Shown in pieces: positions 33,764 through 42,468 of a stretch of DNA of 64,000 nt. Origin of the DNA: Clostridiales bacterium (GTDB lineage Bacteria; Bacillota; Clostridia; Oscillospirales; Oscillospiraceae); contig QAMJ01000018.1 in assembly GCA_003150355.1 (NCBI GenBank), positions 1 to 64,000 on the forward strand, in the 5' to 3' direction. A program made the translations under genes and the position numbers. Positions within the stretch are counted from its first letter, which is position 1. Each line of letters opens with the position of its first letter. Below the pieces are notes generated by a model. That model did no database searches, was not told where the DNA came from, and saw nothing but the letters and a program-made list of their open reading frames with translations.

Positions 33764-35542
33764 TTATCCCTCCTTTGCGACCTTCCACTCAACGGACGAC
33801 TGATAGTCACGCCACATCTTGCTGAAGAGTCCGTCCTTGGCGCAGAGTTCGTCCTTCGTCCCGGCCTCCTCTATCTGCCCGTCGCGCACGACGTAGATGC
33901 AGTCTGCGTTCACGACAGTCGAGAGCCTGTGGGCGATCATGATAACGGTCTTGCCCTTGGCAAGCTCCGCGAACGCTGCCTGTACCTTGGCCTCATTGTC
34001 GGGGTCGGCAAAGGCCGTGGCTTCGTCAAGGATAAGCACCGGCGCGTTTTTCAGCATAGCGCGGGCAATGGCAATGCGCTGCTGCTCGCCGCCGGAGAGG
34101 TACACGCCCTTCGAGCCGATAACGGTATGTATGCCGTCGGGGAACTTTTCAATGATATCCATGCACTGGGCAGCCTTGAGCGCAGCGAGGACTTCTTCCT
34201 CGGTGGCTTCAGGCCTGCCGAGCTTCACATTGTCAAGGATGCTGCCCTTTATGAGGCGGCTGTTCTGGAACACAAAGGACACCGTGTCCATCAGCTCCTC
34301 CTTGGGCACCGCGCGTACATCCGCGCCGCCGATGGAAATGCTGCCGCTCTGCACGTCGAAGAACCTGCACATGAGGCTCGCAAGCGTCGACTTGCCGCCG
34401 CCCGAGGGGCCGACGAGCGCCACGGTCTGCCCTGACTTAATGTCCATCGAGACGCCCTTTATAACCTCCGTCTCGCCATCGTAGCTGAAGTGTACGTCGG
34501 AGAGCTTCACGGAGCCGTCCTTCGGGTGCTGCGGCTCATCGCTTACGGACACTGGCTCCGCGTCCAGCACAGAGTCTATGCGGCTGAGCGCGTCGGCGAC
34601 GATCATTTTGTTCTCGCTCATGTACATGATCTTCGTCAGCGTCAGAGAGATGACCGGCGTGATGATGATGTAGAACAGCAGGTTCAGCAGAAATTCCGGC
34701 GTGACGCCGCTCTTCGTAAAGAGCAGCCCGCCCGCGATGAGAAACGCAAACACGCCGTTTATAGCCGCAGTGTAGAACATCATGGGCATGCGCAGCTCCA
34801 TCGTGTAGGCGACGACCCACTTTTCATATTCATCTATCGTTGCCTTGAACTTCTTGAATGAGAATACTGACTGCCCGAAGGTTTTCACAACGGGTATGCC
34901 GCGGACGTACTCGACCGCCTCGTTCGACATCGCAGCCAGAGCATTTCCGTACTGGCGCATCTTCTCTTCCATCCTCTTGCCCGTCATGGCGCTCATTATT
35001 GCAAAGCCGAGCACCACCGGCACAAGGCTCAGAAGCCCGAGCCGCCAGTCGAACACGAACAGCAGCACCAGCAATCCGACCGGCGTCGCCATCGCGCCGT
35101 ACTGGTCGGGCAGCTGATGGGCGAGGTAGGTCTCCGCCGCGCCGGTGCTCTCCTGGATCACCTTGCGCAGCCTGCCGCTGCCGTAGCGCTCGGTGAAGCC
35201 CAGCGGCAGCTTTGCCAGATGCTCCGTCACCGCAAGGCGCAGGTTCGTCGCCACGCGGAACGCGGACGTGTGCGAGCACAGCAGCGCGAGCACATAGACG
35301 AGGTATGACAGCACCGCGAACAGCACCGCCATCCAGCCGTAGTGCGGAATGTTAACAGCCTTGGAGTAATCCGGCGCAGCGTTCAACACGTCGCGGAGGA
35401 TCATCCATATATACAGAAACGGTACCAGCGCCATCAGCGCGCTGACAGCCGAGAGCACCCATGAGGCATAGGTGAACGCCTTATGCCCGCCGGCGTAGCT
35501 CATCAGCCGGGACAGATCGGATCCTTTTTTCAAATGGCTCAC
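33764..35542 (-). CDS. ABC transporter, fused permease-ATPase (first half of pair)
   Basis: 592 residues with the same build as its neighbour: six hydrophobic segments to about residue 320, Walker A GPSGGGKST, signature YLSGGEQQR, Walker B VLILDEATAFADP and AHRLSTV. Both ATP sites look complete, so a heterodimer with two active sites is possible. The Walker B site is followed by Ala-Phe-Ala-Asp, unlike the usual Ser-Ala-Leu/Ser-Leu-Asp. It lies downstream of the ZinT-like lipoprotein gene, with a hairpin between. Confidence 0.9.
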   Translation of the reverse strand: MSHLKKGSDLSRLMSYAGGHKAFTYASWVLSAVSALMALVPFLYIWMILRDVLNAAPDYSKAVNIPHYGWMAVLFAVLSYLVYVLALLCSHTSAFRVATNLRLAVTEHLAKLPLGFTERYGSGRLRKVIQESTGAAETYLAHQLPDQYGAMATPVGLLVLLFVFDWRLGLLSLVPVVLGFAIMSAMTGKRMEEKMRQYGNALAAMSNEAVEYVRGIPVVKTFGQSVFSFKKFKATIDEYEKWVVAYTMELRMPMMFYTAAINGVFAFLIAGGLLFTKSGVTPEFLLNLLFYIIITPVISLTLTKIMYMSENKMIVADALSRIDSVLDAEPVSVSDEPQHPKDGSVKLSDVHFSYDGETEVIKGVSMDIKSGQTVALVGPSGGGKSTLASLMCRFFDVQSGSISIGGADVRAVPKEELMDTVSFVFQNSRLIKGSILDNVKLGRPEATEEEVLAALKAAQCMDIIEKFPDGIHTVIGSKGVYLSGGEQQRIAIARAMLKNAPVLILDEATAFADPDNEAKVQAAFAELAKGKTVIMIAHRLSTVVNADCIYVVRDGQIEEAGTKDELCAKDGLFSKMWRDYQSSVEWKVAKEG

Positions 35543-35580
35543 CTCTATATTTTAATTTGCCGGAGAACTGTTGATAATCC

Positions 35581-35613
35581 ATGCGCAGACGTTCAGATGA
35601 AACGTCTGCGCAT
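35581..35613 (-). terminator. Hairpin between the ZinT-like gene and the ABC pair
   Basis: ATGCGCAGACGTT pairs with AACGTCTGCGCAT around a seven-base loop. Without a T-run on the minus strand it may only reduce read-through into the ABC genes. Confidence 0.55.
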
Positions 35614-35621
35614 ATACTTGA

Positions 35622-36392
35622 TTATTCGGCAGAGGAAAGATTCTCGGTCGCGAAGAGCTCGATGACGTTCTTCATCGTCTCAAGGTCGTAATCCTCGGCG
35701 ATGCCCGCGGCGTTCCAGTAGGCGTAGTTGCCCTCGAACCAGCTCTGCAGGTCGTTCACATCCTCAGCGTAGCGGAACTCAAGATGATAGGTGCTCTCCA
35801 TCGTGTCGGGAGAAAAGGCGAAATAAGTGAACTCGCCGGAGTTTTCATCCTCGCTCTCGTAGAAGATGAAGCCGTTTTCGTTCTCTATGTCCATCGGCTT
35901 GTAGCTGTGGGAAAAGACCTCCTGACCCTGCTCGTCAAGGCCGGTGATCGTGTATCCGTCCATCACGAACTTCTCAACACCGCCGAGGAAGTAGCAATTG
36001 AACGCCATGCTGTCGGGGTCGGCGGTGTACTTTTCAGCAGCTTCCGCACCGTAAGGCTCCGCCATGCACATCGCAAGCAGCATGTCAGTCGCAGCTTCCG
36101 CGTTCTCTGCGCCGACCAGCGGCGTGGTCGCTTCGATCCATATATCCCTGTACTCAGCCTTTGAAAGCTCCGGGAACAGCTCAACATAGGTGCCGCTTAT
36201 CGACGGCAGATATTCTTCCGCTGTCTCTTCTTCGGCAGCGGGCGTCTCCTGCGCAGCCGCAGTCTCCTGCACAGTCTCGGTCGCCTGAGGCTCCGCTGTC
36301 GGGGCAGCCGCGTCGTTCGCGGTCTGGCCGCAGCCAATGAAGGACAGCATGCAGAACACGCACAGCATCAACGAAATAAATTTCTTTTTCAT
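35622..36392 (-). CDS. ZinT-like lipoprotein lacking zinc ligands
   Basis: 256 residues. Signal peptide with lipobox FIGC (Cys21), then a Thr/Glu/Ala-rich linker (to about 60). The C-terminal domain follows the ZinT/YodA pattern: YTITGLDEQGQEVFSHSYKPMD, FTYFAFSPDTM, YHLEFRYAEDVNDLQSW, YAYWNAAG. In ZinT proteins zinc is held by His in SDH and HFH; here the matching places read SPD and HLE, so the zinc site appears lost. It is placed between an AraC regulator and an ABC pair, suggesting one regulated unit at the cell surface. Confidence 0.7.
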   Translation of the reverse strand: MKKKFISLMLCVFCMLSFIGCGQTANDAAAPTAEPQATETVQETAAAQETPAAEEETAEEYLPSISGTYVELFPELSKAEYRDIWIEATTPLVGAENAEAATDMLLAMCMAEPYGAEAAEKYTADPDSMAFNCYFLGGVEKFVMDGYTITGLDEQGQEVFSHSYKPMDIENENGFIFYESEDENSGEFTYFAFSPDTMESTYHLEFRYAEDVNDLQSWFEGNYAYWNAAGIAEDYDLETMKNVIELFATENLSSAE

Positions 36393-36411
36393 AACGTACC
36401 TCCTGAGATTT

Positions 36412-36431
36412 CGGTTAAGCTTCTCTAACCG
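36412..36431 (-). promoter_or_regulatory. Dyad ahead of the ZinT-like gene
   Basis: CGGTTA and TAACCG, eight bases apart, 20 bases ahead of the start codon. It could be a site for the adjacent AraC protein; no other regulator is near. Confidence 0.5.
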
Positions 36432-36478
36432 TTGGGTACTCTACCACATATCTCTCCGGATGACTACTCCGTTTTGGT

Positions 36479-37441
36479 TTAACTGTCCCGTTTTGACGCG
36501 TTCTTTGCACGGGCTCGGTACTGCGTCGGAGTAACGCCGTAGCGCTTTTTGAAGCATTCGGAAAACTTGCTGGCGTTGTCATACCCCGCGTCCTGCGCGA
36601 TCTGCGTCACAGGCCTATCGCTGCGCACAAGCTCCACCGCAGCCTGCTCCAGCCGGTATTCTTTGATGTAGTGGTACACCGGCACGCCGTAAACCTGCTT
36701 GAAGAGCTTCTGCAGATGCGATACCGATATATTGTGCTCTGCCGCCAGCTGTGAGAGCGACACATAGCCTTCCCTGTCCGTCAGCAGATGGTCGCGCAGG
36801 TGGCGTATCAACTCCGCCTGCTTTGCCGAGCGGTAGGGCTCGGAAGAATTATCCCGCGGTATGCGCCCGAGCAGCATCAGCAGCTCCATGACCTTGAGCT
36901 GCAAAAAACCGTAGTCAAGGTATGCTGCGCTCTCGTAGAGCTCGCGGAAAACATGCTCGCAGCGCGGCCCCGCCGCGCCGTACATGTACCATTTGTTCCC
37001 CAGAAGGTTCTGCCGGAGCGCCGCGAAATCCACGGAAAAGGCCGGGGCGTTTTTCTCTATCCAGCGCAGCGCCGCAGCTGGGTCTATCTCGAGGCATATC
37101 CCCTCATAGTAGCCCAGCGGGAAGCGGGACTCCGAACGTGTGCCGTGTACCCCGTCATAGCAGCTTATCGCCATGTCTCCGGGCTTGAGCAGCACCTGGT
37201 CGCGCAGGGAGAAATGCGTCTCAAAGCGCCCGTCCACGCAGAAGTTTATTTCCAGCATTCCTTTCTGCGTGCGCAGCTCCGTGTAGGCTTCCATTTCCAG
37301 CCGCATCAGCATCGCGCTCACGCCGTCCAGCAGCGGATAGCAGTGTACCTCGCCGTTTCCGTCGGCGTTTTCAAAGCCGCCGGTCTGTCCGGGCGGGCAG
37401 GGTATGGCGTTCGTACCGTCATGGTATATGATCTCTATCAC
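36479..37441 (-). CDS. AraC-family transcriptional regulator
   Basis: 320 residues. A cupin-like N-terminal sensor domain (about 60-150, MLEINFCVDGRFET, LKPGDMAISCYDG) and two C-terminal HTH motifs (about 215-315: VSLSQLAAEHNISVSHLQKLFK, VTQIAQDAGYDNASKFSECFKKRYGVTPTQYR). It resembles the YbtA-like activators found beside ABC pairs. It follows the deleted ATC-hydrolase-like gene by 21 bases, so it could belong to the long operon as well as direct the genes downstream. Confidence 0.92.
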   Translation of the reverse strand: MIEIIYHDGTNAIPCPPGQTGGFENADGNGEVHCYPLLDGVSAMLMRLEMEAYTELRTQKGMLEINFCVDGRFETHFSLRDQVLLKPGDMAISCYDGVHGTRSESRFPLGYYEGICLEIDPAAALRWIEKNAPAFSVDFAALRQNLLGNKWYMYGAAGPRCEHVFRELYESAAYLDYGFLQLKVMELLMLLGRIPRDNSSEPYRSAKQAELIRHLRDHLLTDREGYVSLSQLAAEHNISVSHLQKLFKQVYGVPVYHYIKEYRLEQAAVELVRSDRPVTQIAQDAGYDNASKFSECFKKRYGVTPTQYRARAKNASKRDS

Positions 37442-37462
37442 GGCTGTTTCTCCTTATTGCGC

Positions 37463-37777
37463 TTAAATTTCCCGCAGCCCCTCGTAGTCTTTCAGCACCG
37501 GGCTCCTGTCGCCCACGTACCAATAGTCGCAGCAGTCCCTACCCAACACCTCGCCGTCCATGCGGTGCCCGCTCGCCTCATAAAAAGCGATGATCGTGAA
37601 CCAGTCCAGTATGTTTTTCGCCATCATGTTCTCGCCGAGGTCGGGCATGTCCTTCATGAAGCCTAGGCAGTATTCCTCGGCGCTTGCAAATATCCGCTCC
37701 GCCTCATCGGGGTACTGTTCCCGGCAGTGCTGCTCGCAAGGCTTCGCGTAGGACGATTTTGAATAGGCTCTCTTCAT
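37463..37777 (-). pseudogene. ATC-hydrolase-like gene with an in-frame internal deletion
   Basis: The 104-residue product joins an N-terminal helix region (MPDLGENMMAKNILDWFTIIAFYEASGHRMDGEVL) directly to a terminal piece GRDCCDYWYVGDRSP. The Cys-Cys-Asp-aromatic end matches the C-terminus of the 40335 gene (GRGDDCCDFC). About 100 central residues carrying the conserved Cys and MPAxCxxDY-type motif are missing. The frame is kept, so a small protein may still be made, but not a working enzyme of this family. Confidence 0.65.
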
Positions 37778-37796
37778 CTAAGCGATTCCTTTCTTC

Positions 37797-38276
37797 TCAG
37801 AAAATCAAAACGACAATACTGCCGACGAGCGCCGCTCCCGCGGCCCATATCAGCGCCAGCATGCTCCGCTTTTTCAGCACCTGCCGCCATGTCTGCACAT
37901 ACGGCATATCCTCAAGCCCCGGCAGCACCCAGAATTTACTGTATCCGACCCAGAGCTTATCGATCACAACGCCATCGTAGATATTCATTACCTCAAGAAA
38001 CAGCAGCGCCTGTAAGTACGCCTCGCCAAAGCCGGTAACTCCGTTCCACGCACCGATGATCAGCACAAGCGCGGCAAGCATCACGATGTAGAATGCGGTC
38101 ATAAAACACTTGAAGCGGCGGTCTATCGTCGCACGGTCGGATATGCCGAGTTCTATCGCCCGCTCCTGCATCGCCTTGGGATAAAAGTACAGTCCATTGA
38201 CCGCGCCGCCGATCACGGCAATTTTCACCATTGCGGTGAATAAAAGGCAATATAAAATTAACTGCAATACTATCAT
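37797..38276 (-). CDS. Four-helix membrane protein, paralogue of the 43252 gene
   Basis: 159 residues, about four membrane helices. No family name is certain. It shares with the 43252 protein the motifs MQERAIELG (QERCVSMG there) and WVGYSKFWVLPGLEDM (WVGHTKAWTIPGTEDL there), so the pair forms one family. Its start overlaps the upstream hydrolase stop (ATGA), tying it to the operon. A role as membrane partner for the methyltransferases or hydrolases is only a guess. Confidence 0.75.
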   Translation of the reverse strand: MIVLQLILYCLLFTAMVKIAVIGGAVNGLYFYPKAMQERAIELGISDRATIDRRFKCFMTAFYIVMLAALVLIIGAWNGVTGFGEAYLQALLFLEVMNIYDGVVIDKLWVGYSKFWVLPGLEDMPYVQTWRQVLKKRSMLALIWAAGAALVGSIVVLIF

Positions 38277-39118
38277 TTCAGAAATTCACGTATCGTTCTG
38301 ATATACTCGTCCGTTTTCAGCACCGTCGACAGGTGCCCGCCGGAGACGTAGCTTATCTTCGGTTCATGCATCAGCCGTATGAGATCCTCCTGCATCTTCC
38401 CGGAGAAGAAGTCCTGATCCGGCAGGATGAGGAGTATCTTCCCCTCAAGCGCTGCGAAGTCCTCCGCCGTCACCGGCTTCTGGTTCATGAGATCCGCCAG
38501 CAGTCCGGAGATATGCACGTCTTTCTCCTGCTTAAAGTCTTTGAATATCGTCTCGAACATATCCTGCGCGTAGGCTATCTCCTCGGCGCTCTCGTTGCGG
38601 ATATGGCTCATGCCGGCCTTGATGAGCGTCGGCTTGAGCTTTTCATAGTTGCAGTGCTTCATGTACCACAGCATGACCGGCGCAAGGCGGTATTTCTTTT
38701 TGAGGCTCTTCAGCGTCGCCTCATCCATGCCGCCGGTGGAGATAAGGATCATTCCGCCCGCTTCACCGGGATATTTCTGCACATATATCTGCGCCACCAT
38801 ACCGCCGTCGCTCGCGCCGACGAAGATGGGAGCCTCTATCCCAAGCTCCTTGAAGAAAGAGTGCATCCCGGTGACGAGCGCCTGATTTGTCGGCAGCTCC
38901 TGCGGATAATCGAAGAGCAGCACGCGGCAGTCCCCGGCAAGGGCGTCCACATAGTCCATCCACATTTCAAGCGTGTTCATCCCGCCGTTTAAGAACACCA
39001 GCGTTTTGCCGTCCTCTTTCCCATCCAGAATATAGCGGTACTGCGCGCCGTCGACCGTTATATATTTGCTCGGATGCGCCGCGGAAAACGGCTTTAATTT
39101 TTCAGAATACAGCATCAT
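38273..39118 (-). CDS. Alpha/beta hydrolase
   Basis: 281 residues. The oxyanion region VFLNGGMN, nucleophile elbow VGASDGGMVAQ (Ser in G-x-S-x-G), acid in ILPDQDFFS and catalytic His in SGGHLSTVL give a complete triad. The ATG at 39118 overlaps the GNAT stop; the longer frame upstream lies in that gene. Substrate unknown; related proteins include esterases and C-C hydrolases. Confidence 0.85.
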   Translation of the reverse strand: MMLYSEKLKPFSAAHPSKYITVDGAQYRYILDGKEDGKTLVFLNGGMNTLEMWMDYVDALAGDCRVLLFDYPQELPTNQALVTGMHSFFKELGIEAPIFVGASDGGMVAQIYVQKYPGEAGGMILISTGGMDEATLKSLKKKYRLAPVMLWYMKHCNYEKLKPTLIKAGMSHIRNESAEEIAYAQDMFETIFKDFKQEKDVHISGLLADLMNQKPVTAEDFAALEGKILLILPDQDFFSGKMQEDLIRLMHEPKISYVSGGHLSTVLKTDEYIRTIREFLK

Positions 39119-39723
39119 TTTTTCTTTCCCTCCGGATATTTTATCATGTCGTACAGCATCCCGGCCTCGCCGCAGCTGCGTGTCCCGGCAAGCTCCATGC
39201 CGAGATGGATGTATCTGTCGCACTTTGACTTTGCGTCAGTCTCCAATATCACCGGCACACCGAGCCTGTTGCCCTCTGTGAAGGCAAGCTCCATGACCCG
39301 GCGCATATAGCCCTGCCCCTGATACTTTTCGCGCACACAGACCATGCCGACGAAGATATAGGGCTTCTTTTCCTTGTCAAAGCGCTTGTCGAGCCCCGGC
39401 TCTGTCTTTCCCATGATGCGCAGAAAGCGCATGAAATCCTTGAAGCCCATTGAGCTGAACAGCCCTTTTACAAGGCACATCATAGCGCTGAGGCTGAGCT
39501 TCTCTCCGGGCAGCTTATAGGCGATGTAGGCCTCGCCGTTCTCGCCGGTGTTATAAAGTATGCCGCCGCGCAGCGCCATACGCACATAGCCGCTGATGTA
39601 TACCGCCGTCGCCTCCCGGCTCGGGAAAGCGTTTATCAGGCCGCGCTCCGTGCCGTAGTCATAGTAGCCGAAGGCGTGGCCGATGTCTTGTATCACGCTC
39701 TCGTCAAGCGTTGTTGCCTTCAT
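39115..39723 (-). CDS. GNAT-family acetyltransferase
   Basis: 202 residues. The acetyl-CoA loop is VREKYQGQGYMRRVMELAF (R/Q-x-x-G-x-G/A), followed by VPVILETDA and a strand with Tyr (CDRYIHLGMELAGTR), as in N-acetyltransferases. Its start overlaps the end of the methyltransferase gene, so the two are made together. The acceptor is not known. Confidence 0.82.
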   Translation of the reverse strand: MKATTLDESVIQDIGHAFGYYDYGTERGLINAFPSREATAVYISGYVRMALRGGILYNTGENGEAYIAYKLPGEKLSLSAMMCLVKGLFSSMGFKDFMRFLRIMGKTEPGLDKRFDKEKKPYIFVGMVCVREKYQGQGYMRRVMELAFTEGNRLGVPVILETDAKSKCDRYIHLGMELAGTRSCGEAGMLYDMIKYPEGKKK

Positions 39724-40330
39724 GTGTCTCTTCCTTTCTGAGTACCGCCACGGCGCAGGGTATTCTGCCCGCGCACATGGTGTAGCTCGCGTCAATATAG
39801 CCCGCGTCGGCAAAGAATTGCTTATATGTATCCAGCGTGAACTCGCGCTTGAAGTTCGCGCCCGCCTTGCCGATCGCGTCGGACACGCTGTTGGTCGTGC
39901 CCTTTTCGGTCCGGTTCATATAGGTGGGGATGATCAGCCGGCCGCCCGGCCTGCATACCCTGTCAAGCTCGCGCAGCGCAGCATACGGCGCGTCGAGCAG
40001 ATGGATGACGTTCGCCGCAACTACCGCGTCAAAGCTCGCGTCGGGATAACCGAGCCGCGTGATATCCGCCTGCTCGAATTTTATATTGGGGTACTTGCCG
40101 TATTTTCTCTCCGCCCGCTTCAGCATCTCCTTGGAGAAGTCCGTCGCCGTGAGTGTCCTGCACCTCGGCGCTATTACGCCCGTGAGAAGCCCTGTACCGC
40201 AGGCGCATTCCAGCACCTCATCCTCCGGGCGGATAAGCTCTGCCACCGCCGTGCACAGCGCCTTGTTCGCTTTCCTGTTTATGACGTTTGCGAACACGTC
40301 ATATATCCATGCTACCTTGTCCCAGAACAT
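39704..40330 (-). CDS. Class I SAM-dependent methyltransferase (UbiE-like)
   Basis: 208 residues. Motif I VLECACGTGLLTG, motif II LTATDFSKEMLKRA, post-motif FDAVVAANVIHLLD and PGGRLIIPTYMN place it among small-molecule methyltransferases. The ATG at 40330 follows GGGAG and lies four bases beyond the upstream stop; the longer frame lies within the neighbour. Confidence 0.88.
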   Translation of the reverse strand: MFWDKVAWIYDVFANVINRKANKALCTAVAELIRPEDEVLECACGTGLLTGVIAPRCRTLTATDFSKEMLKRAERKYGKYPNIKFEQADITRLGYPDASFDAVVAANVIHLLDAPYAALRELDRVCRPGGRLIIPTYMNRTEKGTTNSVSDAIGKAGANFKREFTLDTYKQFFADAGYIDASYTMCAGRIPCAVAVLRKEETHEGNNA

Positions 40331-40334
40331 CTTC

Positions 40335-40937
40335 TTATCTCCCGGCGATCTTGAGGCAGAAGTCGCAGCAGTCGTCTCCGCGCCCAAGGGTCTTTGTGCG
40401 GTGCCAGTAAAGCTTCGGGTGCATGCCGTCATAGGTGATATCGTCGCTGTCGCAGAAGCTTGGGCACAGCTCCGGGCAGCCGTACTGCACGCAGGTGTCG
40501 TGATAGGGGCAGCGGGTCATGTCTATGCGCCAGACCCCGCCCGTGACCTGTATCTCCGTCGCGGCAAAGCCCGCCGCCGTGCCGAAGAGCTTCGGCGTCT
40601 GCTTTGCGAAAATGCCCGGCACTTTTTTGTAAAAGCCCGGTATGCGCATAAGCTTGAGGATAATACCCTTGAGCCGCCATGCGCGCTTCTCCACATAGCC
40701 GTGGACGGTCTGGAGCGCTTCCTCCTTGGGCATCACCGTCTGCAAGGTTTCATATATCGCGATGCCCGGCAGTATCTGGTTCTCTAAATGCTGCCGCTTT
40801 TCCTTGGAAGCCCCGGCAGTATCCGCGCGCAGCCCGGCTATTCTCTTTTCAAACGCGGCGTTCAGCTCCGCTTCCCTTTCCGGGAAGCGCCGGTGCACAG
40901 TCTCCCTAAACTCCGGGATCAGATAGCTTGCTTTCAT
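40335..40937 (-). CDS. ATC-hydrolase-like family protein (PF14196 type)
   Basis: 200 residues. N-terminal helical region, then the Cys-rich half: MTRCPYHDTCVQYGCPELCPSFCDSDD and GRGDDCCDFCLKI. The order Cys-Pro ... Pro-x-x-Cys-x-x-Asp ... Cys-Cys-Asp-aromatic fits the family named for L-2-amino-thiazoline-4-carboxylate hydrolase. Most members have no tested activity, so the name marks the fold only. GGAGG precedes the start. Three relatives lie in the same operon. Confidence 0.78.
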   Translation of the reverse strand: MKASYLIPEFRETVHRRFPEREAELNAAFEKRIAGLRADTAGASKEKRQHLENQILPGIAIYETLQTVMPKEEALQTVHGYVEKRAWRLKGIILKLMRIPGFYKKVPGIFAKQTPKLFGTAAGFAATEIQVTGGVWRIDMTRCPYHDTCVQYGCPELCPSFCDSDDITYDGMHPKLYWHRTKTLGRGDDCCDFCLKIAGR

Positions 40938-40955
40938 GTTCTCCTCCGGGGCGCT

Positions 40956-41588
40956 TTACGCTTTTTTCTTATACCCGCAGTCGCAGTACGGGCCGCCCGA
41001 AGCGAGGGTGTACTCGCGCACAAAGTTCGCCGTGCCCCCGGCCTCGGCCATGGTGTAGTCCAAGTGGCACATGGCGGGCATCAGGTCGTACAGTCCCTGC
41101 TCCTTCATCAGCGCGCAGATGCCGCACTTGTCAAACCTTGCCTCGTAGCCGCTGCCGTCGGGGTATTCGTAATATTCCATGTTCCATGAGTACGGGTTCC
41201 TGTCCGCAGCGCGCAGGGCGGCGGTGGCTTTCATCCCGGCGATGTCCTTGGGAGTGAACTTTGATTTCCCGCTCTTGCGGCAGAACCACTTCATGGGTCC
41301 GGTCATCATAGCGTCCGCGTAATACTTCGTCAGCGGCTCCACCTGCGGGCGCTCCGGCATGGAAAGGATGAACGCGCAGAGCATCGCGCTGTTCACGATA
41401 TTCATCTTGAACCTGTCTGCCTTTTCAAACTCCGGAAGCCCTGTGATTATCTCCTTGTACTTAGGCTTTGCCTTGTCTGTAATTTCCTTTGCCACAGCCT
41501 CGTCATAGCCGAACACGACGCCGAGCTGCTTCTTAAACGAGCCTGCAAATAACGCCCACATACCCATGGGCATTCCCATGTACTTCAT
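40956..41588 (-). CDS. ATC-hydrolase-like family protein
   Basis: 210 residues, same family as the 40335 and 43743 products: FDKCGICALMKEQGLYDLMPAMCHLDYTMAEAGG and a terminal GGPYCDCGY. A Met-rich N-terminus (MKYMGMPMGMWALFAGSF) is predicted to be hydrophobic. The pattern of a Cys, MPA-x-Cys-x-x-Asp-Tyr and a Cys-x-Cys-Gly end is well kept, so catalysis is plausible. AGGAAGAGG precedes the ATG. Confidence 0.78.
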   Translation of the reverse strand: MKYMGMPMGMWALFAGSFKKQLGVVFGYDEAVAKEITDKAKPKYKEIITGLPEFEKADRFKMNIVNSAMLCAFILSMPERPQVEPLTKYYADAMMTGPMKWFCRKSGKSKFTPKDIAGMKATAALRAADRNPYSWNMEYYEYPDGSGYEARFDKCGICALMKEQGLYDLMPAMCHLDYTMAEAGGTANFVREYTLASGGPYCDCGYKKKA

Positions 41589-41628
41589 TCCTCTTCCTCC
41601 ATATAACGAATATGTTTTATTTTCCCGC

Positions 41629-42459
41629 TCAGAATGAGAGCTTTACTATCTGCATCTTCATCATCCCGTCGCCGACCTTGGACAGGAAACGGAAAAAGCC
41701 GCTGACGGACGGATCTTTCAGATCATTGTAGCCGAGCATATATCCACGGCTCGAGACCGTAAGGCGCGCGTCCCACGCTGAGATCTCGCTCACGGCGTCC
41801 GCGACTGCGAAATACGCGCCGACATCCTTTATCTCCGCGTCCTTTATCCACGTTTTCAGCATGAGTTTCACGGCCTTTTCGTTTGCCGCGTCGAACACGA
41901 GGACGCTCCCCGGGAAAGCCCCGGCCATCTTCTGCACAAGCGCCTTGACCTGTTCCTTCAAAAAGTAATAGAACACGCCCGCCGCGTAAAACACCGCGCC
42001 GTCTGCTGCGTCTATCTCACTGAACCACGAGGTGTCGTTCAGGTCGCAGGGGATGTTCTTCTCCCGCTCCCCGGCGGGCAGCAGCTCATTGCGCACGGCT
42101 ATCACGTCCGGGAAATCGAGATTATATATCCTGCAGCTGCCGTTATCACAGCTGCGCCCGGTGTTGTCCAGCCCGCAGCCGAGGTTCACGACCGCCGCGT
42201 TGGGGTGGGCTTTGAGATAATCCCGCACCTCAAAGGCAAGGTCGTTCTGCCGCATGGCGGCTTCGAGGAAGCCGAAGCGCTGCATCATGCTGCCGGACTT
42301 CTTTTCCAGCGCGGAGAAGTCATAGTCCACCTCGTCCATAAGGCGTATCGCCGTCTCGTCCCGGTAGAGCCTCGGGTAAAGCTCCGAGCACATTTTGCGG
42401 CCATAAAGCGGGATCATCAGTGTTTCCTGCACGGTGTTCTTCTCGATTTTATATTTCAT
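41629..42459 (-). CDS. LCM-family O-methyltransferase
   Basis: 276 residues. N-terminal PLYGRKMCSELYP, then AVVNLGCGLDNTGRSC (SAM loop) and IYNLDFPDVIAVRNELLP, the signature of leucine-carboxyl-methyltransferase-like (PpmS/Tcm-type) bacterial enzymes that methylate carboxyl or hydroxyl groups of small molecules. Paralogue of the 46876 gene. It has a 40-base gap to the next gene, the longest in the run, but no promoter is evident there. Confidence 0.88.
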   Translation of the reverse strand: MKYKIEKNTVQETLMIPLYGRKMCSELYPRLYRDETAIRLMDEVDYDFSALEKKSGSMMQRFGFLEAAMRQNDLAFEVRDYLKAHPNAAVVNLGCGLDNTGRSCDNGSCRIYNLDFPDVIAVRNELLPAGEREKNIPCDLNDTSWFSEIDAADGAVFYAAGVFYYFLKEQVKALVQKMAGAFPGSVLVFDAANEKAVKLMLKTWIKDAEIKDVGAYFAVADAVSEISAWDARLTVSSRGYMLGYNDLKDPSVSGFFRFLSKVGDGMMKMQIVKLSF

Positions 42460-42468
42460 AAGCCTCTC

